Positions 44,967 to 56,025 of a stretch of DNA of 64,000 bases are shown in pieces; position 1 is the stretch's first letter; every line of letters starts with the position of its first letter. The stretch comes from Xanthomonas campestris pv. phormiicola (GTDB lineage: Bacteria > Pseudomonadota > Gammaproteobacteria > Xanthomonadales > Xanthomonadaceae). The notes under the pieces are model-generated. The model saw only the letters and a program-made list of their open reading frames with translations, made no database searches and was not told the origin of the DNA. Position numbers and translations under genes: made by a program. The DNA lies in assembly GCA_025666215.1 (NCBI GenBank), contig CP102593.1, positions 2,927,001-2,991,000 of the forward strand, in the 5' to 3' direction.

Positions 44967-47470
44967 AGCCGTGCGCCCTCGCCCGCCGCCACCCGCAGCA
45001 GGTCGGCGAACACGCCAGCGGCGGTGACTTCCGGACCGGCGCCAGGCCCCTGCACCACCAACGGATTGTCGCAATAGCGGCGGGTGGTGAACTGCACCAC
45101 GTTGTCGGTCAGGCGCAGGTTGGCGAAGGCATGTTCGGCCGGCAGCTCCACCAGGCCGACGCTGGGCGCGCGGTCCGGCGCCAGCTGCGCCACGTAGCGC
45201 AGCACGCAGCCGCGCGCCCTGGCCGCCTGCAGGCGCTGCGCGAACGCCGCATCCACTTCGTGCAGGCGCGCCATGAAATCCTCGACGCTGGCCTGGCGCA
45301 GCACTTCCGGCACCAGGCTCTCAACCGCCACGTCCTCCAGGCTCAGCTCGCGCCCGGCCTCGCGCGCCAGGATCACCAGCTTGCGCGCCACGTCGGTGCC
45401 GGACAGGTCGTCGCGCGGGTCCGGTTCGGTATAGCCCATGCCGCGCGCGTCGGTGACCAGCTGCGAGAACGGCACGCTGCCGTCGTACTTGTTGAACAGC
45501 CAGGCCAGGGTGCCGGAGAAGATGCCCTCGATCGCGGTGACCGCGTCGCCGGTGTCGACCAGGTCGCGCAGCGTGGTGATCACCGGCAGGCCGGCGCCGA
45601 CCGTGGCCTCGTAGCGGAAGCGCGCGCCGCTGCTCTCGGCGGCGGCACGGATCGCATGGAAACGCGCCAGCGGCCCGGCGCCGGCCTGCTTGTTCGGGGT
45701 GACCACATGGATGCCGGCGGCGAGCCAGCCGGCGTAGCGGTCGGCGACGTCGGCGCTGCCGCTGCAATCGATGATGACCGCATGCGGCAGATGTGCCGAC
45801 AGCAGGTGCGCGGTGAACGCATCCAGATCGGTGGGCTGCGGGCCGCTGGCGAAGGCGTGTCGCCAGTCACCGGCGATCGCGCGGGTTTCCAGGCGCATCG
45901 TGCTGCGCGAGGCGATCGCGCGCAGGCGCAGGTCGAGGTTGGCCTTGGCCAGCAACTGCGGCTGCGCCACACGCAACTGGTCGAGCAGCGCCGCGCCGAC
46001 GTTGCCCGGGCCGATCACCCCGACCGAGAAGGTCTGCGGCGACAGCCAGAACCCGGCGTGCGCCGCGCGCAGCGCCTTGGTCGCGTGCGCGCTGTCGATC
46101 GCCACCGAGATGTTGCGTTCCGAGGAGCCCTGCGCGATCGCCAGGATGTTGACCTGGGCGCGGCCCAGCGATTCGAACAGGCGCGCGGCCACGCCCGGCT
46201 GCCCGGCCATGCCGTCGCCGACCGCGGCCAGCACGCTGATGCCGGTGGTCAGCTGCACCCGCTGCACCTGCCCGACCACCAGTTCGTGCGCGAACGCCGA
46301 CAGCAACGCATCGCGCGCGCGCTCGCATTCGTTCTGCCGCACCACGCAGCAGATCGAATGCTCCGAGGACCCCTGCGAGATCATCACCACCGACACCCGC
46401 GCGTTGCGCAGCGCGGCGAACACGCGCTCGGCGGTGCCGGGCACGCCGATCAGGCCGGTGCCTTCCAGGTTCAGCACGGCCAGGTCCGGGCTCAGGGTCA
46501 GGCCCTTGATCGGGCCGCTGCTGGCGCTGCTGGCGGTGATGCGGGTGCCCGGGTGTTCGGGCTGGAAGGTGTTGCGGATGATGATCGGCAGGCCGCGCTC
46601 GATCGCCGGCGACATGGTCTGCGGATGCACCACCTTGGCGCCGAAATAGGCCAGCTCGCAGGCCTCGTCGTAGCTCAGCGTTTCCAGTTGCACCGCTTCG
46701 GGCACCACCCGCGGATCGGCCGACAGCACGCCGTCCACGTCGGTCCAGATATGCAGTTCGTCGGCATCGAACAGGGCGGCGAAGATCGCGCCGGAGTAGT
46801 CGCTGCCGTTGCGGCCCAGCGTGGTGATGCGCCCGGCGCGGTCGCGGGCGACGAAGCCGGTGACCACGACGCGCCGTTGCGGATGCTGCACGCGCCAGTC
46901 CGCCAGGCGCCTTGCGCTGGCGTCCCAGTCCACGTCCACGCCCAGTTCGCCGCGATCCACCACCAGCACCTCGCGCGCGTCCAGCACCGCGCAATCCTCG
47001 CCCAGCGCGCGCAGGTGTTCGCCGAGCAGTTGCGCCGAATACACCTCGCCCAGGCCCTGCACCCGGTCCAGCACCTCGCGCGGTAGCTCGCCGATCACCG
47101 CTAGCGCACCGAGGATCTCGGCCAGGTGCTCGAAGCGCGCATCCAGCCATTCCACCGTGACGCCGGCATGCTCGCCGAGCAGCGACACCGCCGCGGCGCG
47201 GTGCCGCGCGCGGGTCTCGTGCCAGCGTTCGCGCCAGTCGCTGTCCTCGCTGGCGGCCAGTTCGGCCAGTTCGATCAGCGCGTCGGTGACGCCCTTCATC
47301 GCCGAGACCACGGTGACCTGCACGGTCTCCGGGCGCGCCAGCAGCAGCTGCGCGACATGGCGATAGCGTTCGGCGTCGGCCACCGAGGTGCCGCCGAACT
47401 TGTGGACGACGGTGCGCGCGGCGAGCGCGGGGTCTGCAGCGGAAGCGGAAGCGACAGCGGGGGACGGCAT
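44963..47470 (-). CDS. thrA: Bifunctional aspartokinase/homoserine dehydrogenase
   Basis: An 835-residue fusion. The aspartokinase part has [20 protein letters not shown] (near residue 25), [20 protein letters not shown] and [15 protein letters not shown]; two ACT domains follow ([38 protein letters not shown]). The homoserine dehydrogenase part has [49 protein letters not shown] and [19 protein letters not shown]. It catalyses the first and third steps to threonine. Start ATG 47470 is preceded by the thrL leader region. Threonine feedback is expected. Confidence 0.96.
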   Translation of the reverse strand: MPSPAVASASAADPALAARTVVHKFGGTSVADAERYRHVAQLLLARPETVQVTVVSAMKGVTDALIELAELAASEDSDWRERWHETRARHRAAAVSLLGEHAGVTVEWLDARFEHLAEILGALAVIGELPREVLDRVQGLGEVYSAQLLGEHLRALGEDCAVLDAREVLVVDRGELGVDVDWDASARRLADWRVQHPQRRVVVTGFVARDRAGRITTLGRNGSDYSGAIFAALFDADELHIWTDVDGVLSADPRVVPEAVQLETLSYDEACELAYFGAKVVHPQTMSPAIERGLPIIIRNTFQPEHPGTRITASSASSGPIKGLTLSPDLAVLNLEGTGLIGVPGTAERVFAALRNARVSVVMISQGSSEHSICCVVRQNECERARDALLSAFAHELVVGQVQRVQLTTGISVLAAVGDGMAGQPGVAARLFESLGRAQVNILAIAQGSSERNISVAIDSAHATKALRAAHAGFWLSPQTFSVGVIGPGNVGAALLDQLRVAQPQLLAKANLDLRLRAIASRSTMRLETRAIAGDWRHAFASGPQPTDLDAFTAHLLSAHLPHAVIIDCSGSADVADRYAGWLAAGIHVVTPNKQAGAGPLARFHAIRAAAESSGARFRYEATVGAGLPVITTLRDLVDTGDAVTAIEGIFSGTLAWLFNKYDGSVPFSQLVTDARGMGYTEPDPRDDLSGTDVARKLVILAREAGRELSLEDVAVESLVPEVLRQASVEDFMARLHEVDAAFAQRLQAARARGCVLRYVAQLAPDRAPSVGLVELPAEHAFANLRLTDNVVQFTTRRYCDNPLVVQGPGAGPEVTAAGVFADLLRVAAGEGARL

Positions 47471-47559
47471 GGGAGACCTCGGAGTGGAGGCCCCGCTCGC
47501 ATCAGGCTGACGGGTTCCCCCGCATCCTGATCCGGGTGCGGGGCCGTGGGTTTCGACAG
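47471..47559 (-). promoter_or_regulatory. thr leader region with alternative hairpins (attenuator candidate)
   Basis: Between thrL and thrA the stretch 47489-47545 folds: GGCCCCGC (47489-47496) with GCGGGGCC (47538-47545), and inside it ATCAGG (47501-47506) with CCTGAT (47526-47531). The position after a Thr/Ile-rich leader peptide fits transcription attenuation. No clear T-run follows on the transcribed strand, so the termination step is uncertain. Confidence 0.5.
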
Positions 47560-47622
47560 TTACGCGAAAACGACGGGCCGCACCGGGCGAATGGTGTGGG
47601 TGGTAATGGTGATAGTGGTCAT
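47560..47622 (-). CDS. thrL: Threonine operon leader peptide
   Basis: A 20-residue ORF, ATG at 47622 and TAA at 47560-47562. It begins MTTITITTHTIRP and ends VVFA: seven Thr and three Ile codons in the first eleven. This composition is the hallmark of thr leader peptides (compare E. coli thrL, rich in Thr and Ile), where ribosome stalling at low charged tRNA-Thr/Ile prevents the terminator from forming. It lies 89 bases upstream of thrA and no other protein could explain it. Confidence 0.85.
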   Translation of the reverse strand: MTTITITTHTIRPVRPVVFA

Positions 47623-48226
47623 CGCGAGCACCGCAGTGCCGCGTCCGCGAACGGACGGAGGGGCAAGCGAGCGGTTCGGGGCACTGAGCATGCGGCAAAG
47701 AAAGCGCAGCGCCCGCCAGGCTGTCAAGCGCTGCACCACAGCATGCCGCCCCCGCCCCGGCGTCGACGAAAAAAACCGAATTCAATCAATCCATTAAACG
47801 CGCACCTGGCGCCGCGACCGTTACCGTCGCAACCGATTTTGCGACCGAGCTGAATCGGCTTGCGCAGATTCGGCGCGGTGCGCACGGTCCCGCAACACGC
47901 CTTTCGAGACGACATCCAACCAAGGCCGTCTGCCTCGCCGCGCTCGCGGCGCATGCTGGCGGCACGGCGCGATGCCGCTGAACGGCCTACAACGGCAACA
48001 GGACTGGTCGTGCGCAGCATGAGGCCGCAAAAAGCGCTACTTGCAGCGCGGCCCCATCAATCCGCCCTCCGCGGCAGCCGGCCCGATGCTCCCGACTGTC
48101 CTCGCGCGAATCGCATCGGAACTGCCGGCACTGCTGGCGTATCCGCACCACAGGCGCCGCGAACGGCCTGGACCCAGACGGCTGCGCTGAGCGATGCCGG
48201 CATCGCGGCGCTGGCCTGTTGCAGCT
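47623..48226. other. Spacer between thrL and tRNA-Arg
   Basis: About 600 bases without a supportable gene. A minus-strand TTGACA (47722-47727) could be the -35 box of the thr operon, but no good -10 follows at 17 bases (CTTTCT). Small ORFs here lack coding character. Confidence 0.45.
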
Positions 48227-48303
48227 TGGTGACCCCGGCGCGATTCGAACGCACGACCTGTCCCTTAGGAGGGGACCGCTCTATCCAGCTGAGCTACGGG
48301 GCC
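48227..48303 (-). tRNA. tRNA-Arg (anticodon CCT)
   Basis: Read on the minus strand, a full cloverleaf is visible: acceptor GGCCCCG with CGGGGTC (one G-U pair), D-arm AGCTCAGCTGGATAGAGC, anticodon stem GTCCC with loop CTCCTAA and GGGAC, T-arm GTGCGTTCGAATCGCGC, and an encoded CCA end. The anticodon CCT reads AGG arginine codons, which are rare in this GC-rich genome. Confidence 0.95.
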
Positions 48304-48465
48304 TTGGCTGGCGCATTGTCGCACGATCGCCGCGCTTGCCAAGCCCGCCGCGGCGCGCGGCAGATGCGGCCTGGCCCACCCGGTCTGCTAAAATTGCGGG
48401 CTACTCGCGTCCCGCGTCCCCCGCCTGCGGTCGCCCTCCCTGTCGCAACGAACCCAGGAGATTCC

Positions 48466-49998
48466 ATGTCCGCTGACCTGCTCAAGGCGCTCGGCCTGAC
48501 CGCGTCCAATTCCGGCACCTATCTCGGCAACGGCGAGTGGTCCACGGCCACCGGCGCCGGCGTGCTGCAGCCGCTGAACCCGTCCAGCAACGCCGTCATC
48601 GCCGAAGTGCAGGCGACCACCGTGCAGGACTACGAGACCGTGGTCGCCCGCGCCCAGGCCGCGTTCAAGCTGTGGCGCACCACCCCGGCGCCGCGCCGTG
48701 GCGAGGCGGTGCGGCTGTGCGGCGAAGCGCTGCGCAAGCACAAGGACGCGCTGGGTTCGCTGGTCGCGCTGGAGATGGGCAAGAGCAAGCCCGAAGGCGA
48801 CGGCGAAGTGCAGGAGATGATCGACATCGCCGATTTCGCGGTCGGCCAGAGCCGCATGCTGTACGGCTACACGCTGCACTCCGAGCGCCCCGGCCACCGC
48901 ATGTACGAGCAGTACCAGCCGCTGGGCCTGGTCGGCATCATCAGCGCGTTCAACTTCCCGGTCGCGGTGTGGGCGTGGAACGCCTTCCTGGCCGCGATCT
49001 GCGGCGACATCTGCCTGTGGAAGCCGTCCAACAAGACCCCGCTGACCGCGATCGCGTCGATGAAGATCTGCAACGCCGCGCTGCGCGACGCCGGCTTCCC
49101 GGACATCTTCTTCCTGATCAACGATGCCGGCACCGCGCTGTCCGAGCGCCTGGTCGAGGACACCCGCATCCCGCTGATCAGCTTCACCGGCTCGACCCAG
49201 GTCGGGCGCGAGGTCGCGCAGAAATGCGCGCGGCGCCTGGGCCGCTGCCTGCTCGAACTGGGCGGCAACAACGCGATCATCCTCGACGACAGCGCCGACC
49301 TGAAGCTGGCGATCCCCGGCATCGTGTTCGGCGCGGTCGGCACCGCCGGCCAGCGCTGCACCACCACTCGCCGGCTGATCGTGCACGCCTCCATCTACGA
49401 CACCGTGCTGGCGACGCTGGTCAAGGCCTACAAGCAGGTCGAAGGCAAGATCGGCGATCCCACCGACCCGGCCAACCTGATGGGACCGCTGAACAGCCGC
49501 GGCGCGGTCGAGCAGTTCCTGGCCTCGATCGAGAAGGCCAAGGCCGCCGGCGGCACCGTCGAGACCGGCGGCACCGCGCTGGACCGGCCCGGCAACTTCG
49601 TGCTGCCGGCGATCGTCACCGGCCTGCACAACGGCGACGCCGTGGTGCAGCACGAGACCTTCGCGCCGATCCTGTACGTGATGAAGTACGACACCCTGGA
49701 CGAGGCCATCGACATGCAGAACGGCGTGCCGCAGGGCCTGTCCTCGTCGATCTTCACCCAGAACCTGAAGGCGGCGGAGAAGTTCCTGTCGGCAGCCGGC
49801 AGCGACTGCGGCATCGCCAACGTCAACATCGGCACCTCCGGCGCGGAGATCGGCGGCGCGTTCGGCGGCGAGAAGGACACCGGCGGCGGCCGCGAATCCG
49901 GTTCGGACGCGTGGAAGGTGTACATGCGCCGGCAGACCAACACGATCAACTACTCCGACTCGCTGCCGCTGGCGCAGGGCATCAAGTTCGATCTTTGA
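48466..49998 (+). CDS. amaB: ALDH7-family aldehyde dehydrogenase (alpha-aminoadipic semialdehyde dehydrogenase-like)
   Basis: A 510-residue aldehyde dehydrogenase of the antiquitin group: [31 protein letters not shown], the Glu in [14 protein letters not shown], the catalytic Cys in [15 protein letters not shown] and the C-terminal [18 protein letters not shown]. Family members oxidise alpha-aminoadipic semialdehyde/piperideine-6-carboxylate in lysine breakdown. AGGAG lies seven bases before ATG 48466. The gene name is given by family; the substrate is inferred. Confidence 0.88.
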   Translation: MSADLLKALGLTASNSGTYLGNGEWSTATGAGVLQPLNPSSNAVIAEVQATTVQDYETVVARAQAAFKLWRTTPAPRRGEAVRLCGEALRKHKDALGSLVALEMGKSKPEGDGEVQEMIDIADFAVGQSRMLYGYTLHSERPGHRMYEQYQPLGLVGIISAFNFPVAVWAWNAFLAAICGDICLWKPSNKTPLTAIASMKICNAALRDAGFPDIFFLINDAGTALSERLVEDTRIPLISFTGSTQVGREVAQKCARRLGRCLLELGGNNAIILDDSADLKLAIPGIVFGAVGTAGQRCTTTRRLIVHASIYDTVLATLVKAYKQVEGKIGDPTDPANLMGPLNSRGAVEQFLASIEKAKAAGGTVETGGTALDRPGNFVLPAIVTGLHNGDAVVQHETFAPILYVMKYDTLDEAIDMQNGVPQGLSSSIFTQNLKAAEKFLSAAGSDCGIANVNIGTSGAEIGGAFGGEKDTGGGRESGSDAWKVYMRRQTNTINYSDSLPLAQGIKFDL

Positions 49999-50055
49999 CA
50001 CAATGCGCGCAGCGCCCTGCCGCACGATCCACCATTGCCCGAAGGAGTCCGGCCG

Positions 50056-50337
50056 ATGAGCAACGTCCGCGAAACCAATTCCCTCGCCGTGGTCAGCCTG
50101 GTCGCCGGCATCCTCGGCTGGACCCTGATGCCGGTGCTCGGCAGCCTCGGCGCGATCATCACCGGGCACCTGGCCCGCGCCGAGATCCGCCGCCAGCCGC
50201 AGCGCTTCCAGGGCGACGGGCTGGCGGTGGGCGGGCTGATCCTGGGCTGGGCCGCGGTGATCCTCGCGATCCTGTCGGTGCTGGCGTTCGTGCTGTTCTT
50301 CGGCGGGCTGGCCTGGTTCGCCAGCGCCCGGTCCTGA
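50056..50337 (+). CDS. Small membrane protein, DUF4190-like
   Basis: A 93-residue protein with two transmembrane helices: LAVVSLVAGILGWTLMPVLG and the later WAAVILAILSVLAFVLFFGG, joined by GHLARAEIRRQPQRFQGDGL, the typical GH-x-A-x-x-E-I-R linker of DUF4190. ATG 50056 has GAAGGAG upstream. Function unknown. Confidence 0.88.
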   Translation: MSNVRETNSLAVVSLVAGILGWTLMPVLGSLGAIITGHLARAEIRRQPQRFQGDGLAVGGLILGWAAVILAILSVLAFVLFFGGLAWFASARS

Positions 50338-50341
50338 GCCG

Positions 50342-51109
50342 ATGAGCGCCTCCGCTCCGCGCGAACGCTTCAGCGACCGCGTCGCCGACTACGTCCGCTA
50401 CCGTCCCGACTATCCGCCGGCGTTGCTGGACTGGGTGCACGGGGAACTCGGCGTGGCACGCACTGCGCAGGTCGCCGACATCGGCGCCGGCACCGGCATC
50501 TCCACCCGCATGTTCCTGCAGGCCGGGCATCCGGTGCTGGCGGTGGAACCGAACGCGGCGATGCGCGCCGCCGCCGAGACGCTGCTGCACGGGTTCCCCG
50601 GCTTCGCCGCGATCGACGGCAGCGCCGAAGCCACCACCCTCCCCGATGCCAGCGTCGACCTGATCAGCGCCGCGCAGGCCTTCCACTGGTTCGACCTGGA
50701 CGCGGTGCGCCGCGAATGGGCGCGGGTGCTGCGCCGCGGCGGGCTGGCACTGGTGTACTGGAACTCACGTCTGCTCGACGGCACACCGTTCCTGCTCGGC
50801 TACGAACAGCTGTTGCTCGACTACGGCACCGACTACAGCGCGGTGGCCGAGCGCTATCACGACGATGCGACGATGCAGCGCTGGTTCGGCGCCGGGCTGC
50901 GCGGCACCGCCCAGTTCCCGAACGTGCAGAAGCTGGACTACGACGGCCTGCGCGGGCGCCTTCTGTCCTCGTCGTATGCGCCGCTGGCCGGACATCCGCG
51001 CCACGAACCGATGCTGGCCGCATTGCGCACGCTGTTCGATCGCCACCAGGTCGATGGCCTGGTCGATGTCCACTACCGCACCCGTGCTTTCGCCGGCACC
51101 TTGAACTGA
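50342..51109 (+). CDS. Class I SAM-dependent methyltransferase
   Basis: A 255-residue protein. SAM-binding motif I is [19 protein letters not shown] (about residues 43-61), followed by [15 protein letters not shown] and a motif with [20 protein letters not shown], the methyltransf_11 layout. The substrate is unknown. It starts four bases after the stop of the DUF4190 gene. Confidence 0.9.
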   Translation: MSASAPRERFSDRVADYVRYRPDYPPALLDWVHGELGVARTAQVADIGAGTGISTRMFLQAGHPVLAVEPNAAMRAAAETLLHGFPGFAAIDGSAEATTLPDASVDLISAAQAFHWFDLDAVRREWARVLRRGGLALVYWNSRLLDGTPFLLGYEQLLLDYGTDYSAVAERYHDDATMQRWFGAGLRGTAQFPNVQKLDYDGLRGRLLSSSYAPLAGHPRHEPMLAALRTLFDRHQVDGLVDVHYRTRAFAGTLN

Positions 51110-51118
51110 GCAGTGCCC

Positions 51119-52174
51119 ATGTATTCCCTCGCCCGCCCGTTCCTGTTCGCCTTCGACGCCGAGCGCGCCCACGCGCTGGGCCTGCGCGCGATCGAGATGG
51201 CCTACCGCACCGGCACCAATCCGCTGCTGGCCAAGGCGATCGCGCCGATGCCCACGCGCGCGTTCGGCCTGGAGTTCCCCAATCCGGTCGGGCTGGCCGC
51301 AGGCCTGGACAAGAACGGCGAGCACATCGACGCGCTGCTGGCGCTGGGCTTCGGCTTCGTCGAGATCGGCACCATCACCCCGCGCCCGCAGCAGGGCAAT
51401 CCGAAGCCGCGCATGTTCCGGCTGCCGCGCGAGCAGGCGGTGATCAACCGCATGGGCTTCAACAACCTCGGCGTGGACGCGCTGGTGCGCAACGTCGAAC
51501 GCGCGCGCCGCCGCCACGGCCTGCTCGGCATCAACATCGGCAAGAACAAGGACACGCCGAACGAGGACGCTGCGTCGGACTACCTGCATTGCCTGGAAAA
51601 GGTCTATGCGCTGGCCGACTACGTGACCGTCAACATCTCCTCGCCGAACACCGCCGGCCTGCGCGAGCTGCAGGAGGAACAGGCGCTGCGGCAACTGGTG
51701 TCGCAATTGCGCGAGGCGCAGGAAGCGCTGGCCGCGCGCCATGGCAAGCGCGTGCCGATGCTGGTCAAGGTCGCGCCGGACCTGAGCGACAGCGATATCG
51801 ACGCGGCGGCGCGGGTGCTGTCGGACCTGCAGGTGGACGGGGTCATCGCCACCAACACCACCGTCGCCCGGCCCGGCCTGGAGCGCAACGCGCTGGGCGC
51901 CGAGGCCGGCGGCCTGTCAGGCGCGCCGCTGCTGGGCCAGTCCACGCTGGTGCTGCGCCGCCTGCGCGCGCGCCTGCCCGAGGCGATCCCGCTGATCGGG
52001 GTCGGCGGCATCCTCTCCGGCGCCGATGCGGTGGCGAAGATGGCCGCCGGCGCGGCGCTGGTGCAGTGCTACAGCGGACTGGTGTTCCGCGGCCCGGAGC
52101 TGATCGGCGAATGCGTCGAGGCGATGCGCCGGCGCCGCGAGGCGCCCAGCCGCGGCGCGGTCGCCGCGCTATGA
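51119..52174 (+). CDS. pyrD: Dihydroorotate dehydrogenase (quinone), class 2
   Basis: A 351-residue membrane-associated enzyme of pyrimidine synthesis: an N-terminal quinone-site helix ([20 protein letters not shown]), [47 protein letters not shown], the catalytic Ser in [15 protein letters not shown] and [22 protein letters not shown] 51119 gives the family N-terminus; a GTG at 51113 would add two residues. Its stop overlaps the murB ATG. Confidence 0.96.
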   Translation: MYSLARPFLFAFDAERAHALGLRAIEMAYRTGTNPLLAKAIAPMPTRAFGLEFPNPVGLAAGLDKNGEHIDALLALGFGFVEIGTITPRPQQGNPKPRMFRLPREQAVINRMGFNNLGVDALVRNVERARRRHGLLGINIGKNKDTPNEDAASDYLHCLEKVYALADYVTVNISSPNTAGLRELQEEQALRQLVSQLREAQEALAARHGKRVPMLVKVAPDLSDSDIDAAARVLSDLQVDGVIATNTTVARPGLERNALGAEAGGLSGAPLLGQSTLVLRRLRARLPEAIPLIGVGGILSGADAVAKMAAGAALVQCYSGLVFRGPELIGECVEAMRRRREAPSRGAVAAL

Positions 52175-53211
52175 GCAACGCCTGGTCGCTGACCGCGAAT
52201 GCACCGCTGCAGGCGCTGAATACCTTCCATGTCGCCGCGCAGGCGCCGTGGCTGCTGCAGATCTTCGCCCCCGACGCGCTGCCCGAGGCGCTGCTGGCGC
52301 CGCAGCTGGCCGGCGCGGCGCTGCTGCCGCTGGGCGGCGGCAGCAACATGCTGTTCGCCGGCGACGCGCCCGGCGTGGTGCTGGCCTTCGCCAACCGCAG
52401 CATCGACACGCTCGAACACCGCGCCGACTACGCCATCGTCCGCGCCGGCGCCGGCGTGGGCTGGCACGAACTGGTCATGTGGTCGCTGGCGCAGGGCCTG
52501 TCGGGCCTGGAGAACCTGGCGCTGATCCCGGGCACGGTCGGCGCCGCGCCGATCCAGAACATCGGCGCCTACGGCGCGCAGGTCGGCGAGTTCGTGCATG
52601 TGGTCGAGGCCTACGACCGCGCCGACGCGCGCTTCGTGCGGCTGGATGCGGCCGCCTGCGAGTTCGGCTACCGCGACAGCCTGTTCAAGCGCCAGCCCGA
52701 CCGCTACCTGATCGCCGCGGTGGAATTCAACCTGCCGCGGCTGCATGCGCTGCGCCTGGACTACGCCGGCATCGGCGAGGAACTGGAGGCGCTCGGCATC
52801 GCCATGCCCGGCGCGCCCGACGTGGCGCAGGCGGTGATCAATATCCGCCGCCGCAAGCTGCCCGACCCGGAGGTGCTCGGCAACGCCGGCAGCTTCTTCA
52901 AGAATCCGCTGCTGCCGGCCGAACAGGCGCAGGCGCTGCAGCACGCGTACCCAGCGCTGCCGGTGTTCCCCGGCGACGGCGAGGACCAGCGCAAGCTGTC
53001 GGCGGCGTGGCTGATCGAGGCCTGCGGCTGGAAAGGCCACCGCGACGGCGATGCCGGCGTGTCCGCCGCGCACGCGCTGGTACTGGTCAACCACGGCCAG
53101 GCCAGCGGCGCCGAGCTGCTGGCGCTGGCGCGGCGCATCTCCGCCTCGGTGCTGGAGCGCTTCGGCGTGATCCTGGAGCCGGAACCGCGCATCGTCGGCG
53201 CGCACTGGTGA
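52171..53211 (+). CDS. murB: UDP-N-acetylenolpyruvoylglucosamine reductase
   Basis: A 346-residue type I MurB flavoprotein of peptidoglycan synthesis. FAD-domain motifs [14 protein letters not shown] and [21 protein letters not shown], with catalytic Tyr/Arg in FGYRDSLFK, the Ser in [12 protein letters not shown] and Glu near the end in [10 protein letters not shown]. It overlaps pyrD and the following transporter gene, suggesting one transcript. Confidence 0.96.
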   Translation: MSNAWSLTANAPLQALNTFHVAAQAPWLLQIFAPDALPEALLAPQLAGAALLPLGGGSNMLFAGDAPGVVLAFANRSIDTLEHRADYAIVRAGAGVGWHELVMWSLAQGLSGLENLALIPGTVGAAPIQNIGAYGAQVGEFVHVVEAYDRADARFVRLDAAACEFGYRDSLFKRQPDRYLIAAVEFNLPRLHALRLDYAGIGEELEALGIAMPGAPDVAQAVINIRRRKLPDPEVLGNAGSFFKNPLLPAEQAQALQHAYPALPVFPGDGEDQRKLSAAWLIEACGWKGHRDGDAGVSAAHALVLVNHGQASGAELLALARRISASVLERFGVILEPEPRIVGAHW

Positions 53212-54113
53212 AGCAACCGGTGTCGCTGCGCGCGGCCGCGCTGATGCTGGCCAGCACGCTGTCGTTCGGACTGATGGTGATCGCGATCCGGCTGGCCTCC
53301 GCGCACCTGTCCACGGTGGAGATCGCGTTCTTCCGCAACCTGTTCGGCTTGCTGTTCCTGCTGCCGATGCTGCTGCGGCCGGGGCAGTCGCTGCCGCGCA
53401 CCACGCAGTTGCCGCGCTACCTGCTGCGCACCGCGATCGGCCTGGTGTCGATGCTGGCCGGCTTCTGGGCGATCGGCCACCTGCCGCTGTCGCAGGCGAT
53501 CGCGCTGTCCTACTCCACGCCGCTGTTCGTGACCCTGGCCGCGGCGTTCTGGCTCGGCGAGAACGTGCGCCTGCGGCGCTGGATGGCGGTGCTGTGCGGC
53601 TTCGCCGGCGTGCTGATCATCCTGCGCCCGGGCGCGGCCACGTTCAGCGCCGGCACCCTGATCGCGCTGCTGGCGGCGGTGATGGGCGCACTGGTGGCGA
53701 TCCAGATCAAGCAGCTGGCACGGGTGGATTCGGCCAACACCGTGGTGTTCTACACCTATGCGTTCTGGGTGCCGATGTCGCTGCTGCCCGCCCTGTTCGC
53801 CTGGACCTGGCCGCAGGGCATCGACTGGCTGTGGCTGCTCGCCACCGGCCTGTTCGGCACCCTCGGGCAACTGCTGTGGACGCGCGCGCTGCGCATCGGC
53901 GAAGTCTCGGCGCTGACTCCGATCAGCTTCATGCAGCTGCCGTTCGTGGCGCTGCTGGGCTGGTGGCTGTTCGCCGAGGCGATCGCCCCGCACACGCTGC
54001 TCGGCGCGAGCATCATCATCGCCGCCAACGTCTACATCGCGCATCGCGAATCGGTGCTGGCCAGGCGCGCCGCCACGCACGCGCCGCTGGAAGGCGCAAA
54101 ACCGGGCGAATGA
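53208..54113 (+). CDS. EamA-family (DMT superfamily) transporter
   Basis: A 301-residue protein with ten predicted helices in two EamA repeats: [18 protein letters not shown] and [20 protein letters not shown] in the first, [20 protein letters not shown] and [20 protein letters not shown] in the second. Inner-membrane metabolite exporter or importer; substrate unknown. The GTG start at 53208 overlaps the murB stop. Confidence 0.9.
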   Translation: MKQPVSLRAAALMLASTLSFGLMVIAIRLASAHLSTVEIAFFRNLFGLLFLLPMLLRPGQSLPRTTQLPRYLLRTAIGLVSMLAGFWAIGHLPLSQAIALSYSTPLFVTLAAAFWLGENVRLRRWMAVLCGFAGVLIILRPGAATFSAGTLIALLAAVMGALVAIQIKQLARVDSANTVVFYTYAFWVPMSLLPALFAWTWPQGIDWLWLLATGLFGTLGQLLWTRALRIGEVSALTPISFMQLPFVALLGWWLFAEAIAPHTLLGASIIIAANVYIAHRESVLARRAATHAPLEGAKPGE

Positions 54114-54173
54114 CGGTGCCGCCGCGCCTGGGCGACACCATAATGGGCGCACGATCGATTGCAAAGAACGCCG

Positions 54174-55286
54174 ATGCGGACCCTGCGCCTGCTTGTCATC
54201 ACCGCGCTCGCCCTGCTGCTGTGGCCGACACTGCCTGCCCGCGCCGTCGCGATTCCCGCGTACACGCCGAACGTGGTCGACCCGGCCGGGGTCCTGACTG
54301 CGGCGGAGCGGCAGCGCGTGAACGCTTCGCTGCAACAGGTCCGCGACACGCAAGGCATCTGGGGCGCGGTCTACATCGTGCCCTCGCTCGACGGCCGCAG
54401 CATCGAGGAGCTTGCCGAACGCGCGTTCAAGACGTGGCAACTGGGGCAGAAGAGTTCCGACAACGGCCTGCTGCTGGTGCTGTCCATGCAGGAACGCCGC
54501 TCGCGCTTCGAGGTCGGCTACGGACTGGAGGGCAGCCTGCCCGACATGGTCGCCAAGCATGCGCTGGACGATTACCTGGCGCCGCGGATGCGCCAGGGCG
54601 ACACGGCCGGCGCGATCGTCGACGCCTTCGGCTTCATGGCGCGCGTCGCCGCGAAGGACCCGGACAGCGTCGCCGAACTGTCGCACCCCACATCGCGCTC
54701 GGGCGGCGACGACAAGAGCGACTGGGTGCGCGGCGGCATCGCCTGGGCCGGCCTGCTGACGCTGGTGTGGCTGCTGCCGCCGCTGCAACGGCACTGGATG
54801 CGGCACCTGCGCGCACGTCTGCTGCGGCATCATCCCGAGCTGGGCGACGCACCCGAGGACATCGCCGAATCGAAGCGCAAGCAGAGTTCCTTCGGACTGT
54901 TCCTCAAGCTCTTCCTGACCCTCAACCCGGGCGTGTTCGTGTTGGTCCTGTCGGCCCTGTTCCCGCTGGCGTTCTGGCTGTGGATCGCCGCCGAGCTGCT
55001 GGCGCCGGTGCTGATCCTGGCGCTGTCGGGCCGCCGCTATCGCTCGCCGCAACGCTTCCGTGCCTTCCTGCAGCAGCAGGCGCGCAAGCGCAAGGCGCTG
55101 ATCCGCAAAGGCCATGTGGTCGAGACCGCGCCCGGCGCGTTCGCCTACACCGCGGCGTACTACGCCAGCGAGGCGGCGTCCTCGTCGTCCTCCGGGTCCT
55201 CGTCGTCCTCGTCCGGCAGCTCCAGCGGTTCGTCTTCCTCCGGCGGCGGCAGCTCCGGCGGCGGCGGCGCCAGTTCGAGCTGGTAG
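54174..55286 (+). CDS. TPM-domain membrane protein (YgcG family)
   Basis: A 370-residue protein. A signal sequence precedes a TPM domain with PNVVDPAGVLTAAERQRVNA, KTWQLGQKSSDNGLLLVLS, RFEVGYGLEGSLPDMVAK and DDYLAPRMRQGD; then transmembrane helices (GIAWAGLLTLVWLLPPLQ, VFVLVLSALFPLAFWLWIA) and a long Ser/Gly tail ending GGGGASSSW. Such proteins are membrane-anchored with the TPM domain outside the cytoplasm; function is poorly defined. Start ATG 54174. It converges with the PAP2 gene 16 bases away. Confidence 0.88.
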   Translation: MRTLRLLVITALALLLWPTLPARAVAIPAYTPNVVDPAGVLTAAERQRVNASLQQVRDTQGIWGAVYIVPSLDGRSIEELAERAFKTWQLGQKSSDNGLLLVLSMQERRSRFEVGYGLEGSLPDMVAKHALDDYLAPRMRQGDTAGAIVDAFGFMARVAAKDPDSVAELSHPTSRSGGDDKSDWVRGGIAWAGLLTLVWLLPPLQRHWMRHLRARLLRHHPELGDAPEDIAESKRKQSSFGLFLKLFLTLNPGVFVLVLSALFPLAFWLWIAAELLAPVLILALSGRRYRSPQRFRAFLQQQARKRKALIRKGHVVETAPGAFAYTAAYYASEAASSSSSGSSSSSSGSSSGSSSSGGGSSGGGGASSSW

Positions 55287-55302
55287 CTGCAGTGCTCCGC
55301 GC

Positions 55303-56025
55303 TCAGGCGGAACGGCGCCGGCGCCGCCAGCGCGGGCGCCGTTCGCCGCGGAACATCAGCAGGTACAGCCCGAGCACCCAGGCCAGCGCCGCGCACCAGC
55401 CGCCGAGGATGTCGGAGGGGTAATGCACGCCCAGGTAGATCCGCGACACGCCGACCAGCAACACGAACGTGCTGGCCAGCAGCAGCACCGGCCAGCGCCA
55501 GCGGGTGCGCCAGGCCAGCGCGACCAGCACCGCGACCAGGGTCATCGACCCCATCGCGTGGCCGCTGGGAAAGCTGAAGGTATGCTCCGGCGCGATCGAC
55601 TCCCACAGGCTGGGCCGGTCGCGCTGGAAGAACTGCTTGGCGCTCAGGTTCAACAGCGCCGAACCGACGAACGAGAACCCGGCGAACATGGCCTCGCGCC
55701 AGCGCCGCAGGCCCAGCAACAGCAGCACGATCAGCGTGTCCAGCGGGATCACCCCGTACTGGTAGCCGGCCTCGGTGACCACGCTGAAAAACCGGTCCCA
55801 GCCCGGCGAAGCCAGCGCGCGCATGCTCCACAGCAGCGGCTCGTCGAAATAGAAATTCTCCAGTTCGTGGACCTCGTCGGCCAGCGCCACGAACACGCCC
55901 ATCGGCAGCAGCACCCCGGCGAACAGCAGGCCCATGCGCCAGGCATTGCGGCGCAACCAGTGCCGCACGCCGGCGGCTTGCCCGGCGGCTTGCTCGGCCG
56001 GGCGGCTACCCGGCGCGGCGGACAT
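55303..56025 (-). CDS. PAP2-family membrane phosphatase
   Basis: A 240-residue membrane protein with about six helices and the three PAP2 motifs: [25 protein letters not shown] and [16 protein letters not shown]. Family members dephosphorylate phosphatidate, undecaprenyl diphosphate or related lipids at the periplasmic face. Its start overlaps the 3' end of ispG by 20 bases, and isoprenoid-lipid dephosphorylation would fit this neighbour; that link is inference. Confidence 0.92.
   Translation of the reverse strand: MSAAPGSRPAEQAAGQAAGVRHWLRRNAWRMGLLFAGVLLPMGVFVALADEVHELENFYFDEPLLWSMRALASPGWDRFFSVVTEAGYQYGVIPLDTLIVLLLLGLRRWREAMFAGFSFVGSALLNLSAKQFFQRDRPSLWESIAPEHTFSFPSGHAMGSMTLVAVLVALAWRTRWRWPVLLLASTFVLLVGVSRIYLGVHYPSDILGGWCAALAWVLGLYLLMFRGERRPRWRRRRRSA

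Noticed and set aside
43998..45074. Longer thrB frame with a 36-residue N-terminal extension
   Set aside because: The extension lies antisense-free but within the thrA C-terminus and is Arg/Gly-rich; the GTG at 44966 overlapping the thrA stop gives the normal homoserine kinase N-terminus.
47699..47727. Complete sigma-70 promoter for the thr operon
   Set aside because: A TTGACA is present, but the matching -10 position reads CTTTCT, so I list it only as a possible -35 box.
44963..47785. thrA extended upstream to a 940-residue protein
   Set aside because: The extra 105 residues cover the thrL leader and hairpins and have no coding character in that frame.
47724..48020. Small minus-strand ORF between thrL and the tRNA
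   Set aside because: Arg-rich with no family resemblance or Shine-Dalgarno; would overlap the expected thr promoter.
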